In this document: positions 24,359 through 32,039 of the stretch, in pieces
Numbering within the stretch: position 1 is the stretch's first letter
How the letters are laid out: each line of letters starts with the position of its first letter
Notes under the pieces: model-generated
Database searches by the model: none
What the model saw: the letters and a program-made list of their open reading frames with translations, nothing else
Told to the model about the DNA's origin: nothing
From: Planctomycetota bacterium
GTDB taxonomy: Bacteria > Planctomycetota > Phycisphaerae > Phycisphaerales > Phycisphaeraceae
Length of the DNA stretch: 32,039 nucleotides
Direction: 5' to 3'
Assembly: GCA_021784455.1 (NCBI GenBank)
Contig: JAJXSS010000005.1
Coordinates: 1-32,039, forward strand
Made by a program: the position numbers and the translations under genes

Positions 24359-25563
24359 GCGAACTCCAGGCAGACAACCCGCGGCCCTCGGAATACGCCC
24401 TGGGGGGCGGGGTGTTTGCGGTGCTTATGGTGCTGGCCCTGGGCGCTATGGGCCTGTGCGGGTATCTGCTGTGGGGTTCGCGTGGGGCCGGGGTGGCGGG
24501 CTGCGGCGAAGGTTCAGGCTGCGGCACGGTGCTGACGAGCCCCTGGTCGAAGTGGCTGGGGATTCCCGTGGCGCTGCTGGCGATGCTGGTATATGCGGAC
24601 ATCGTGGCGGGGCTGCTGCTGCTGCGCCGGGCCGACTTTGCCCCGTTTCCCGGGGCGCAGCGCCTGGTGCGTTTCTGGCTGGTGATGCTGGCGGCGGCCC
24701 TGCTGGCGGCGGCGGGATGGTTCACCTGGGTACAGGCGGGCGTACTGCACGCTTTCTGCCCGTGGTGTCTGGCCACGCACAGCACGGGCGCGGTGCTGGC
24801 CCTCCTGCTGATCGGCACGCTGGCGCCTGGACCTCGCAGCGGCCTGGGGGCCGGGGCCGCGGGCGTGGCCCTGGTAGCCGTGCTGGCGGTGGGGCAGGTG
24901 CTGCGCCCGGCGCCGACCTACCGCATTGTGGATTTCGCGGGCATCCACATCGAGGCCGGGCGCTACCCGATCGTGGGCGACCCGCACGCACCCTATCTGC
25001 TGGTGGAACTGTTCGATTACACCTGTCCCAACTGCCGGGTGCTGCACCACTATCTGAAGGAAGCCCAAGCCCGATTTCCCGGGGAGTTTGCCACCGCGCT
25101 GGGCACGGTGCCGCTGGAGCCGCCATGCAACCCGATCATCGCCGACACCGACCCGATCCACGCCCACGGCTGCGAGTATGCCCGACTGGCCCTGGCGGTG
25201 TGGCGGGCGGCCCCGGGGAAGTTTGCGGCCTATGACGACTGGCTGAACACGGGCGAGGCCCCGCCGCCGGTGGCGGCGGCCCAAGCGCGGGCGGCGGAGC
25301 TGGTGGCCCCGCGCACCGTGGCGGAGGTGCTTTCCGACGGCTGGGCGGACGCGTTCATCCGCCAGAACGTGCAGCTCAACGAACTGCTGCGGCAGCGGGC
25401 CCGGCAGCGCGGCGTGCTGGTGGGGGATGGGGTGCCCACGCTGGTGCTGCCCGACGGCACGCTGATGGCCGGGCGGCCGGCGACGGCCAAGGAATTCCTG
25501 GACAGTCTGGGCCGGGCCCTGAAACGGGCGCGGGCAATGGCATCCACCCGCAAGGCCAAGTAG
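24355..25563 (+). CDS. VKOR-thioredoxin fusion, disulfide-forming membrane protein
   Basis: The 402-residue protein joins a vitamin K epoxide reductase domain to a DsbA/thioredoxin-like domain. The VKOR part (about residues 15-185) has four to five hydrophobic helices, the paired loop cysteines in 'GCGEGSGCGTVLTSPWSKW' and the redox pair 'FCPWC'. The exported C-terminal part contains 'LFDYTCPNCRVLHHYLKEA' with a CPNC active site and the cis-Pro loop 'GVPTLVLPDG'. Such fusions oxidise cysteines in exported proteins and pass electrons to quinone. Two additional Cys ('EPPCNPI', 'AHGCEYA') may form an internal disulfide. ATG 24355 overlaps the GNAT stop; the ORF-track start 28 codons earlier lies inside the GNAT gene. 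It ends 11 bp from the convergent HD-GYP gene. Confidence 0.92.
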   Translation: MSELQADNPRPSEYALGGGVFAVLMVLALGAMGLCGYLLWGSRGAGVAGCGEGSGCGTVLTSPWSKWLGIPVALLAMLVYADIVAGLLLLRRADFAPFPGAQRLVRFWLVMLAAALLAAAGWFTWVQAGVLHAFCPWCLATHSTGAVLALLLIGTLAPGPRSGLGAGAAGVALVAVLAVGQVLRPAPTYRIVDFAGIHIEAGRYPIVGDPHAPYLLVELFDYTCPNCRVLHHYLKEAQARFPGEFATALGTVPLEPPCNPIIADTDPIHAHGCEYARLALAVWRAAPGKFAAYDDWLNTGEAPPPVAAAQARAAELVAPRTVAEVLSDGWADAFIRQNVQLNELLRQRARQRGVLVGDGVPTLVLPDGTLMAGRPATAKEFLDSLGRALKRARAMASTRKAK

Positions 25564-25574
25564 GGCCCGCCCCT

Positions 25575-26801
25575 CTAAGGGGCCGCGCGAGCCTTGGATT
25601 TGGGCGCCGGCAGCTCGAAGTACCAGCGGCGCACGTCTACCCCAGCACATTCCGCGATGCGCAGAGTCGGCTGTTTTTCCAGCGCGATGGTTTCGTACTG
25701 GCCGTCGTCGCGGCGGCTGGATTCGGCCAGCAGGCGTACCCAGGGGCGACAGGGCTGGACCATGCCGGGGGCCACCACCGCGCCCACGCGGCCATCGGAC
25801 AGGACCACGCGGCTGCCGATCTGGTAGGGCGGAATGCGGCGGAGCATGGCCTGCCGCACGAGGGGGTCGAACCAGCCGTCGTAGCGGGGGCCGGCCAGGT
25901 CGTACAGGGCGGCCACGGCGGGGCGGCGGCGGCCCGCCTCGTCGCGCAGGAGATTATCGAGCGCGTTGGCGGCGGCCACGATGCGGCAGAAGATGTGGAT
26001 TCCCCGGCCGCTCAAGACCTGGGGCTTGCGGTCGGGGCGGACTTCGGCCCCATCGGGCCAGCCCCGGCCATCGAAGCGCTGGTGATGGTTGAGCACGACC
26101 TGGCGGGCCGAGGCCGGGGGACGGCAGTCGGCCAGGAGGCGATAACCTTCGAGGGTGTGTTGGCGGTAGGCCGGGGGCAGTTGATCCGGAGGCGGCGCGG
26201 GCCGGCCGGCGACCACCTCGTGCCGGGTGCGTTCCTGCGGGCCCCGTATGGCCTTGCCCAGATCATGGAGCATGGCCCCCATGCCCAGGGTGGCCACATC
26301 GCGGGCGTGCTGCACGGCCAGTTGGCGGCGCTCGGCCACGAGGTAGGCCTCCAGCTCCAGGCCGGTCAGGGCGGCGAGGTAGGCCACGTTGGAAGAGTGG
26401 GCAAACAAGGCATCGTCGGCATTGAAGATCAGGCCCGTCAGGCCGGCAATCTTGCGGTTGCCTACCAGCTCGAAGACCAGGCGCATCATGGTCTGGCGGT
26501 AGTCGAGAATCTGGGCGGTGGAGATGGTCTGGGTGGCCAGGGAGGCGAAATCGCGTTTGATGCAACTGTAAACCTCGCGGCCCAGTTCGCTCAGACGCGG
26601 GGCGATGACGGCATCGAGGTCGGCCAGGGCATCGTGGTGGATCCAGATGTCGGTCAGCCCCATGGCCCGCAGGCGGGAGATGATGGCGGCGTCGAGGCGG
26701 GCCCCGGCCGAAAGCAGCTCCAGATCGGGCCGGCAGGGGTGCAAAACCACCGCGCCGACGATCATGCCGGGCCGCACATCATCCAGGCTGCAAAGGAGCA
26801 T
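25575..26801 (-). CDS. HD-GYP domain protein with variant GYP motif
   Basis: The 408 residues hold an N-terminal segment of about 120 residues starting 'VRPGMIVGAVV', typical of HD-GYP proteins (DUF3391-like start), then the HD-GYP phosphohydrolase domain with 'HSSNVAYLAALTG', 'GAMLHDLGKA', 'YRQHTLEGYRLL' and 'LNHHQRFDGRGWP'. HD-GYP enzymes hydrolyse cyclic di-GMP. The metal-binding His/Asp residues are in place, but the GYP tripeptide reads GWP. A C-terminal extension ('IGSRVVLSDGRVGAVV') adds a small beta-rich domain common in these proteins. There is no receiver domain or membrane helix. Good ribosome binding site evidence for the start at 26801 is lacking. Confidence 0.88.
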   Translation of the reverse strand: MLLCSLDDVRPGMIVGAVVLHPCRPDLELLSAGARLDAAIISRLRAMGLTDIWIHHDALADLDAVIAPRLSELGREVYSCIKRDFASLATQTISTAQILDYRQTMMRLVFELVGNRKIAGLTGLIFNADDALFAHSSNVAYLAALTGLELEAYLVAERRQLAVQHARDVATLGMGAMLHDLGKAIRGPQERTRHEVVAGRPAPPPDQLPPAYRQHTLEGYRLLADCRPPASARQVVLNHHQRFDGRGWPDGAEVRPDRKPQVLSGRGIHIFCRIVAAANALDNLLRDEAGRRRPAVAALYDLAGPRYDGWFDPLVRQAMLRRIPPYQIGSRVVLSDGRVGAVVAPGMVQPCRPWVRLLAESSRRDDGQYETIALEKQPTLRIAECAGVDVRRWYFELPAPKSKARAAP

Positions 26802-26942
26802 GGTGGCGAAGGCACTCCCAACCCCAACTCAGACCACGGGGTATCGCGCCCCCGAATGGTTATCGGGTCGCCGTCGGCGGCGGTTTACTGATGAGGCCGG
26901 AGAACGGACAGAATAAGTGTCCGCGGCGCGGCTATCGGACGC

Positions 26943-27002
26943 GGGGGGCGGGCGCGGCTCCCCGGGCCGGGGCGGTTCTCAGGCCCGGGGGGCGGGCGCG
27001 GC
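26943..27002. repeat. 16-bp direct repeat at the 3' end of the transaminase gene
   Basis: GGGGGGCGGGCGCGGC occurs at 26943-26958 and again at 26987-27002, 44 bp apart. The second copy encodes the 'AAPAP' tail of the transaminase. It is probably local duplication in GC-rich sequence. Confidence 0.5.
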
Positions 27003-27884
27003 GGATGTTCCCGGGGCGGAGGCTGGGGTGATGCCGCATTCGGCGGCGACGCAGTCGATGAAGGCTTGGTAGAGGGCGGTGGTGACGGGGCCGGGGCGGC
27101 CATCGGCAACGGGCCGGCCGTCGATGGCCGTCACGGCGGCCAATTCGGTGGTGCTGCCGGTGAGGAAGACTTCTTCGGCGGCGTGCAGATCGTCCAAGGT
27201 CAGGGCCTGTTCCACGACCCGCAGGCCGCGCCGGCGGGCCAGATCCAGCACGACGCCGCGGGTGACGCCCTCGAGGATCCACTGGTCGGCCGGATGGGTG
27301 CGCAGCGTGCCCTGGACCAGGGCCAGGACGTTGGTGGAGCTGCCCTCGGTGACGCGGCCCTGGCGGAGCAGGATGGCCTCCTCGCAGCCGGCCTGATGGG
27401 CCTTTTCCTTGGCCAGGACGTTGGCCAGGAGCATGAGCGTCTTGTAGCAGCAGTGCTGCCAGCGCACATCTTCGGTGGTGATACAGCGCAGGGCGGACAC
27501 GGGAGCGGCGAAATCCAAGGGCCCCACGGGCTGGGTCATGACCAGCAGGGTGGGGCGGGGGCGGGCGGGGAAAGCGTGCTGGCGCGGGGCGGGGCCACGG
27601 GTGATCTGCCAGTACACGCCGGCATCGGGCGTACGGTTGCGCTGCACCAGTTCGGCGCTGATCGGGGCCAGGCGGCAGGCCTCGGCGGGCGGGGTCAGGG
27701 CGATAGCCTGCAGGCTGCGCTGAAGGCGGGCCTGGTGCGCAGCCATGGCGAAGGGCCGGCCGGCGTAGAAGTGCACCACCTCGTACACACCGTCAGCGAA
27801 CATGACGCCGCGGTCTTCGATATCCAAAGTGGCCTGGCTGCGGGGCAGGAAGCGTCCATTGAGGAAGACAAGGGGTTCGTCCAT
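26979..27884 (-). CDS. dat: D-amino-acid transaminase (class IV aminotransferase)
   Basis: This fold-type IV PLP enzyme of 301 residues probably interconverts D-amino acids and 2-oxo acids, supplying D-Glu or D-Ala for peptidoglycan. Family signals are 'FLNGRFLPRSQATLDIEDRG' at the start, 'YWQITRGPAPRQHAFPARP' (the R-x-H substrate-carboxylate site characteristic of D-amino-acid transaminases rather than branched-chain enzymes), 'WQHCCYKTLMLLANVLAKEK' with the PLP lysine, and 'VTEGSSTNVLAL'. The start is ATG 27884: the longer ORF-track version (28103) extends 73 residues into the divergent galK. The last residues 'SAPGTSAAPAPRA' are low-complexity and linked to a direct repeat. The branched-chain aminotransferase is the main alternative but is less likely. 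Confidence 0.88.
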   Translation of the reverse strand: MDEPLVFLNGRFLPRSQATLDIEDRGVMFADGVYEVVHFYAGRPFAMAAHQARLQRSLQAIALTPPAEACRLAPISAELVQRNRTPDAGVYWQITRGPAPRQHAFPARPRPTLLVMTQPVGPLDFAAPVSALRCITTEDVRWQHCCYKTLMLLANVLAKEKAHQAGCEEAILLRQGRVTEGSSTNVLALVQGTLRTHPADQWILEGVTRGVVLDLARRRGLRVVEQALTLDDLHAAEEVFLTGSTTELAAVTAIDGRPVADGRPGPVTTALYQAFIDCVAAECGITPASAPGTSAAPAPRA

Positions 27885-27893
27885 GATGTCCGC

Positions 27894-27899
27894 ATTGTA
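27894..27899 (-). promoter_or_regulatory. Possible -10 element for dat, near-leaderless
   Basis: On the minus strand TACAAT stands nine bases before the dat start codon, which lacks a Shine-Dalgarno sequence. The same hexamer stands six bases before the OGT-like gene. No good -35 hexamer was found. Confidence 0.3.
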
Positions 27900-27975
27900 C
27901 GAGCTAATGGGAAAAGCCGTTCCTTGGTTCGGGGATAGGTTATGATGCCCGGCTTTAGTCCAGCGGAGATTCGCC

Positions 27976-29154
27976 ATGAGTGATGCGGTGACGGTCGAGG
28001 AACAGGTGGAGCGAGCGGGGCAGGCGTTTACCCGGCGGTTTGGCCGGCCGGCGCGGCTGGCCAGTGTGGCACCGGGGCGGGTGAACCTGATCGGGGAGCA
28101 CACGGATTACAATGATGGGTTTGTGCTGCCCATGGCGATCGAGCGGCAGACCGTTCTGGTGGCCGACCGGCGGGCGGATACTCACGCCACCGTGGTCAGC
28201 GCGAGTCAGGACATGCCGGCCAGCTTCCAGGTGGACAAGACGCTGGCTCCGGGGGAGCCGAAATGGGCCAATTACGTGCGCGGGGTGGTGGCCGGAAGCC
28301 TGAATCACGGTCTGAACCCCGGGGGCTTTGACGCCCTGATCGACAGCACGGTGCCGCTGGGCGGGGGCTTGTCTTCCAGTGCGGCCCTGGAGATGGCCAC
28401 GGCCACCCTGATCGAGGCCCTGGCCGGCCGCACGCTGGAGCCGGTGGTCAAGGCCATGGTGGGTGTCTTCGCCGAACACACATTCGCGGGGGTTCCGTGC
28501 GGGATCATGGACCAGTTCATCAGTGCCATGGGCCGGCCGGGGCAGGCGATGCTGCTGGATTGCCGCACGCGGCAGATGCGGATGGTGCCGCTGGGCGACG
28601 CCTCGGTGGCCATTCTGATCGCCAACACCAACGTCCGGCATGAACTGACCGGCGGCGAATACGCGCAGCGGCGGCGGCAATGTGAAGCGGCGGCCGGGGC
28701 CCTGGGCATCAAGGCCTTGCGCGATGCCACGCTGGGGGAACTGGAAGCGGCGCGAACGCGGCTGGACGAGGTGGTGTACCGGCGGGCGCGGCACGTGATC
28801 GGTGAAAACGCCCGCACCGTGCAGGCCGCCGACGATCTGGCCGCCGGGCGCTGGGCCCGGGTGGGCGAACTGATGTACGCCTCGCACCAGTCGCTGAAGG
28901 AGGATTACGAGGTGTCGTGTGCGGAGCTGGATGTGCTGGTGGATCTGACCCGGCCCCTGGTGGGGAAAGGCGTGTACGGGGCCCGGATGACGGGCGGGGG
29001 TTTCGGAGGCTGCACGGTGACCCTCGTGCAGGCCGAGGCGGTCCCCGAAGTGACCGCCCACCTGGAACGCGAATACCAGGCCCGGACGGGCATCGCCGCG
29101 ACGGTGTTCAGCACCCGCCCGGCGGCCGGGGCGCGGGGGATACCGGTGGGGTAA
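27976..29154 (+). CDS. galK: Galactokinase
   Basis: GalK phosphorylates alpha-D-galactose to galactose-1-phosphate with ATP, the first step of the Leloir pathway in the cytoplasm. The 392-residue GHMP kinase shows the GalK signature 'GRVNLIGEHTDYNDGFVLP', the ATP loop 'VPLGGGLSSSAALEMATA', 'GIMDQFISAMG' with the catalytic Asp, and 'GARMTGGGFGGCTVTLV' near the end. Length is normal for bacteria (380-400). CGGAGA lies upstream of ATG 27976. It is divergent from dat with a 91-bp gap containing TATGAT, a possible -10. Neither galT nor galE is in the window. The tail 'STRPAAGARGIPVG' is slightly longer than usual. Confidence 0.96.
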   Translation: MSDAVTVEEQVERAGQAFTRRFGRPARLASVAPGRVNLIGEHTDYNDGFVLPMAIERQTVLVADRRADTHATVVSASQDMPASFQVDKTLAPGEPKWANYVRGVVAGSLNHGLNPGGFDALIDSTVPLGGGLSSSAALEMATATLIEALAGRTLEPVVKAMVGVFAEHTFAGVPCGIMDQFISAMGRPGQAMLLDCRTRQMRMVPLGDASVAILIANTNVRHELTGGEYAQRRRQCEAAAGALGIKALRDATLGELEAARTRLDEVVYRRARHVIGENARTVQAADDLAAGRWARVGELMYASHQSLKEDYEVSCAELDVLVDLTRPLVGKGVYGARMTGGGFGGCTVTLVQAEAVPEVTAHLEREYQARTGIAATVFSTRPAAGARGIPVG

Positions 29155-29294
29155 GCGGCGCGGGAAGGGCCAAAGGAGCGCTTTCGATTTTTCTTTTTTG
29201 GGGTCGGCCTGCCGGGAGGAGGCCCCGGAAGTGACTCGACCCCGGCCACGCGCTCGTTGCTCGGCCCAGCCACCGGACATCGTTTGCACCCGCA

Positions 29295-29335
29295 GGCAAG
29301 AAGAGGTGGGTGCGAAGACTTGGCCCAACGTACCC
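29295..29335. repeat. Dispersed hairpin repeat, copy C
   Basis: GGTGGGTG (29305-29312), loop CGAAGACTT and GGCCCAAC (29322-29329) repeat copy A with a few substitutions and keep the same loop. As with copy A it lies between two convergent gene ends, here galK and the OGT-like gene, a few bases from the latter's stop. Confidence 0.65.
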
Positions 29336-29337
29336 CG

Positions 29338-31737
29338 CTACCGGGTGCGGCGGGCGCACCAGTGCTGCCACATGGTGCGGTAGGCGGCTTCGAGGTCGCG
29401 GGTGAAACGCGGGGCGTCCATGAGGGGCGAGGCCAGGAGGCGCTGGCGCAGGGTGGCACGCAAGTCGGCGAGGCGGGAGAGGTCGGCGGCCAGATCGCCA
29501 GCCGCACGCAGGTAGTCCTCAGGGGTGGTGACGGCGAACTGGGAGAGGCCGATGTTGGAGAGGATGCTCAGGCCGCTGCGGGTATGGGGAGCCTGACCGA
29601 CGAGGCTGATGGTGGGCACGCCCATCCACAGGGCATCGCAGGTGGTGGTGCCGCCGGGGTAGGGGAAGGGGTCCAGGGCGATGTCGATGGCATGGTGCAG
29701 GCGGAAGTAGTGATCGAGGGTGAGCATGTCGAAGAAGCGTACGCGCTGGGAGCCAATGCCGGCCGCGGCCAGGAAATCCAGCACCTCCTGACGATGCTGG
29801 CCGGGCAACGCGTGCATGACCAGATGGGAATCGGGGACCTGGGACAAAAGGCGGCGCCACAGGTCCAGGCAGGCGGGGGAGACTTTGCAGAAGTTGTTGA
29901 GGCTGGCAAAGGTGACGTGGCCGGCGGCCAAGGCGGGCAGAGGGTTGACTTCGGGGGTGACAAAGCCGGGGGCGTAACACCAGTAGGAGACGGGGAGGTG
30001 GTAGGGTTGCTCCGCGTACGAGGAGGCGGGGAATTTCGAATTTTGGATTTCTTCCGGGGGATCGAGATAGGGGTCGGTCAGGCGGTAGTCGATGCTGTCC
30101 AGGCCGGTGGTCGAGCAGTAGGCGAGGTAGGTGACCTGGATGGGGGCGGGCTTGCGGGCGAAGGTCAAGAGGCGGCTGTCGCCCATGTGCATGGTCAGAT
30201 CGACGAGGATGTCGATCTGGTCGTCGCGGATGCGCAGGGCCAGGGCCTCGGGGGAAAGGTGGCGCACATCCACCCAGTGATCGACACTCTTCTGGATGAT
30301 CTGAGTCAGCTCATCGGCGCGGGGCAGGTGGGCGTAGCAGGTGGTCTGAAAATGCGTGCGGTCGTGGGCGGCCAGGACGGGGGCCATGAACCGGCCCACG
30401 GGATGCTCGCGGAAGTTCGGGGAGACATAGCCGATGCGCAACGGGCGCTGGGGGTCGGGTGAGTTGGGATGGGGGCGATGGATGGCCTTGAAGCGATCGG
30501 CGTGGGCCTGGCGCCAGCGGACGTGTTCCGCGTCCAGGGTGCCGGCGTCGCTGGCCGGGGCAAAGTGCAGGACGTAGAGCAGGTTGCCGTGGCAGGCGGC
30601 ATCATCGGGATGGGCGGCGATGATGTGGCGCAGGCAGGTAATGGATTCGGGGATCCGGCCGGCATCCTTCAGGGCCAGGGCCAGGTTGTTGCGGGCCGGG
30701 ACGTGGTCGGGGTCGAGTTCCAGGACGCGGCGGTAGGCATCCATGGCGGCATCGAGCTGGCGGCGGCGCTGAAAGGCCAGACCGACATCGAAATAGGCCT
30801 GGGGATCGGCCGGGCGGCGGGCGATGACATCGCGATAGGCGGCGATGACGGCATCCCACTGGGCCTCATCCTTGAGGGCCTCCCCGATGCGGGCAAAAAC
30901 CTCGGGATCTTCCGGGCTGAGCACCAGGGCCTGGTGGTAGGCGCTGACGGCCTGATCGGTGGCGCCCAAAGCTAGGTACACATGGCCCAGGTGAATGAAG
31001 GCTGGAGCCCAGGCGGGGTCGCGGGCGGTGGCTTCCTGAAAGGCGGCGGCGGCGGGTTCGAGGCGGCCGAGCTGATGGAGGATCTGGCCCAGGTGGTCCC
31101 AGCCGGCCGCGGAAGCCGAGTCGAGATCGACCGCCCGCCGGGCGGCAGCCAGAGCGTCTTCGAGCTCGCCGGCCTGGGCCAGGGCCACGGCCAGCCTGTG
31201 CTGAAGGGCGGGGTCAGCGGGGCGGGCGGCCAGAGCCTGTTGGCAGGCCTGGGCTGCGGCCGCGGCATCTCCCTGGGCCAGGAGGGTGTCACTCAAGGGA
31301 ATATAGAGCTCGACGGCCCCGGGGTTTATGGCCAAGGCGCTGCGCCAGGCTTCGGCGGCGGAAGCGAACTGCCGCTGGGCATGGAGCACCCGGGCCAAAC
31401 CGACGGCCGCGGGGAAGTGATGGGGGGCAATTTCCCGGGCGCAGGCGTAGGCGGCCTGGGCCTGCGGCAGGTGATTGAGGAGGTGTTCGACCCGGCCGAG
31501 TTCGGCGTGGAGGTCGGGGTTCTGGGGGGCGGCGACGGCGGCGCGGGCCAGGAGGCTGGCGGCCGCGTCGCGCCGGCCGGCCCGTTCGGCGGCCAGGGCC
31601 GACAGATGCAGGGCGGCGGGGTTCCGGGGCTCCCGGGCCAAAACCTTGCGGCACAGGGCCTGGGCATCTTCGGCCTGGCCGGCCTGGAGGTGCTGGCGGG
31701 CAATAAGCAGGAGCTGCGCGGCGGTCAGCACGGGCAT
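29338..31737 (-). CDS. TPR-repeat O-linked N-acetylglucosamine transferase-like protein (SPINDLY family, GT41)
   Basis: The N-terminal half (about residues 1-385) is a run of about eleven TPR units ('ALHLSALAAERAGRRDAAAS', 'AWAPAFIHLGHVYLALGA', 'AYFDVGLAFQRRRQLDAA'). The C-terminal half is a GT41 catalytic region: 'LRIGYVSPNFREHPVGRF', 'DILVDLTMHMGDSRLLTFA', 'QVTYLAYCSTTGLDSIDY', 'FASLNNFCKVSPACLDLW' and 'DPFPYPGGTTTCDALWMGVP'. Such enzymes add GlcNAc or fucose to Ser/Thr; bacterial substrates are mostly unknown. A short stretch 'PEEIQNSKFPASSY' has the look of a repeat-derived insertion. I start at ATG 31737 (799 residues), where TPR similarity begins; the longer ORF-track start adds 45 residues of unrelated sequence. 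No Shine-Dalgarno is present, but TACAAT is six bases upstream. Confidence 0.9.
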   Translation of the reverse strand: MPVLTAAQLLLIARQHLQAGQAEDAQALCRKVLAREPRNPAALHLSALAAERAGRRDAAASLLARAAVAAPQNPDLHAELGRVEHLLNHLPQAQAAYACAREIAPHHFPAAVGLARVLHAQRQFASAAEAWRSALAINPGAVELYIPLSDTLLAQGDAAAAAQACQQALAARPADPALQHRLAVALAQAGELEDALAAARRAVDLDSASAAGWDHLGQILHQLGRLEPAAAAFQEATARDPAWAPAFIHLGHVYLALGATDQAVSAYHQALVLSPEDPEVFARIGEALKDEAQWDAVIAAYRDVIARRPADPQAYFDVGLAFQRRRQLDAAMDAYRRVLELDPDHVPARNNLALALKDAGRIPESITCLRHIIAAHPDDAACHGNLLYVLHFAPASDAGTLDAEHVRWRQAHADRFKAIHRPHPNSPDPQRPLRIGYVSPNFREHPVGRFMAPVLAAHDRTHFQTTCYAHLPRADELTQIIQKSVDHWVDVRHLSPEALALRIRDDQIDILVDLTMHMGDSRLLTFARKPAPIQVTYLAYCSTTGLDSIDYRLTDPYLDPPEEIQNSKFPASSYAEQPYHLPVSYWCYAPGFVTPEVNPLPALAAGHVTFASLNNFCKVSPACLDLWRRLLSQVPDSHLVMHALPGQHRQEVLDFLAAAGIGSQRVRFFDMLTLDHYFRLHHAIDIALDPFPYPGGTTTCDALWMGVPTISLVGQAPHTRSGLSILSNIGLSQFAVTTPEDYLRAAGDLAADLSRLADLRATLRQRLLASPLMDAPRFTRDLEAAYRTMWQHWCARRTR

Positions 31738-31743
31738 GAACGA

Positions 31744-31749
31744 ATTGTA
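31744..31749 (-). promoter_or_regulatory. Possible -10 element giving a leaderless OGT-like mRNA
   Basis: Minus-strand TACAAT is followed by six bases and then ATG, so transcription would start at or next to the A of the start codon. No clear -35 was found. Confidence 0.3.
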
Positions 31750-31936
31750 CCGGGGAAGGTCCTTTGCGATTTTTGTCGCCAAAGACGCCGCGGCGCGGCG
31801 GGGATTTCGATTTTCGATTGCGGGGGGCACGCCGCCGCGTGGGTCAGGAGGCCGGTCCAGGCGCCGGTACACCGGGGACAGCCCGCGCAGGAAGAAGAGA
31901 AACCGGTCCCCTTGAGGTGTGACAGGGCCACCGCAT

Positions 31937-32039
31937 CTAAATTCCCCCTGCCAGCAGTTTAAGGAGGTAGGCGTCGTCCCAGCCAGCCTTGCGGCGTTTG
32001 ACGGGCAGGCTCAGCTTGCTCTGGGTCTCCCGCCGCAGC
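31937..32039 (-). CDS. C-terminal end of an unidentified protein (partial)
   Basis: Too short for the ORF track. On the minus strand the last 33 codons read 'LRRETQSKLSLPVKRRKAG' then 'WDDAYLLKLLAGGI' before TAG (31937-31939). The basic, charged composition and codon use look like a genuine gene end. The upstream part lies outside the window. I do not recognise the family. It ends 199 bp before the OGT-like gene start, on the same strand. Confidence 0.55.
   Translation of the reverse strand, partial: LRRETQSKLSLPVKRRKAGWDDAYLLKLLAGGI

Noticed and set aside
27955-29328. 457-residue minus-strand ORF opposite galK
   Set aside because: Shadow of galactokinase; Pro/His/Arg-rich without recognisable motifs.

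Overview
The window reads as chromosomal DNA from a GC-rich planctomycete, most likely class Phycisphaerae. This is an inference from gene content: a pseudopilin with the planctomycete-type N-terminus, a fused PP2C phosphatase/Ser-Thr kinase, a TPR/OGT-like (SPINDLY) glycosyltransferase and a long acyl carrier protein in a dehydratase-ACP-dehydratase group. No rRNA, tRNA, CRISPR array, integrase or transposase gene was seen. Both window ends cut genes.

Layout. 1-4.8 kb: 3' end of a GH10-like glycoside hydrolase, a membrane glycosyltransferase (GT39-like), an aldo/keto reductase and an M29 aminopeptidase. 4.8-11.5 kb, all minus strand: a transport and nitrogen block with a KimA/KUP-like APC permease, a PII protein, an Amt ammonium transporter and a second APC permease that has a sigma-54-like promoter. 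12-13.8 kb: a PP2C-kinase fusion with a C-terminal membrane anchor. 13.8-18.8 kb, minus strand: HflX, a HEAT-repeat protein, two hotdog dehydratases flanking an ACP, and a lipoprotein. 19.1-25.6 kb, plus strand: a pseudopilin, an RDD membrane protein, then a tight run of queC, MNT nucleotidyltransferase, HEPN partner (frameshifted), GNAT acetyltransferase and a VKOR-thioredoxin fusion. 25.6-32 kb: an HD-GYP protein, a D-amino-acid transaminase divergent from galactokinase, the OGT-like protein and the end of an unidentified gene.

How genes work together. Amt and PII form a recognisable ammonium uptake and sensing pair; the adjacent permease with the sigma-54-like site fits nitrogen-controlled scavenging. 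The two dehydratases and the ACP look like part of an acyl-chain pathway whose ketosynthase lies elsewhere. VKOR-Trx would make disulfides in exported proteins. MNT/HEPN is a known toxin-antitoxin type, apparently damaged here.

The most unusual layer is non-coding. At least four families of small repeats sit in gene junctions, and two have apparently entered coding sequence: a hairpin repeat with stem GGTGGGTC/GACCCACC found three times, each time just beyond a gene's 3' end; a CTCCCGG-type palindrome found inside the GT39 gene and again between convergent genes; a roughly 195-bp MITE-like element with inverted ends placed exactly between a dehydratase stop codon and the ACP gene; and an 8-bp CTGGTT tandem repeat in the next junction of the same gene group. 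I saw no clearly unprecedented multi-gene system. The best leads are these repeats, the PII protein lacking the modified tyrosine, and the putative coupling ORF before queC.
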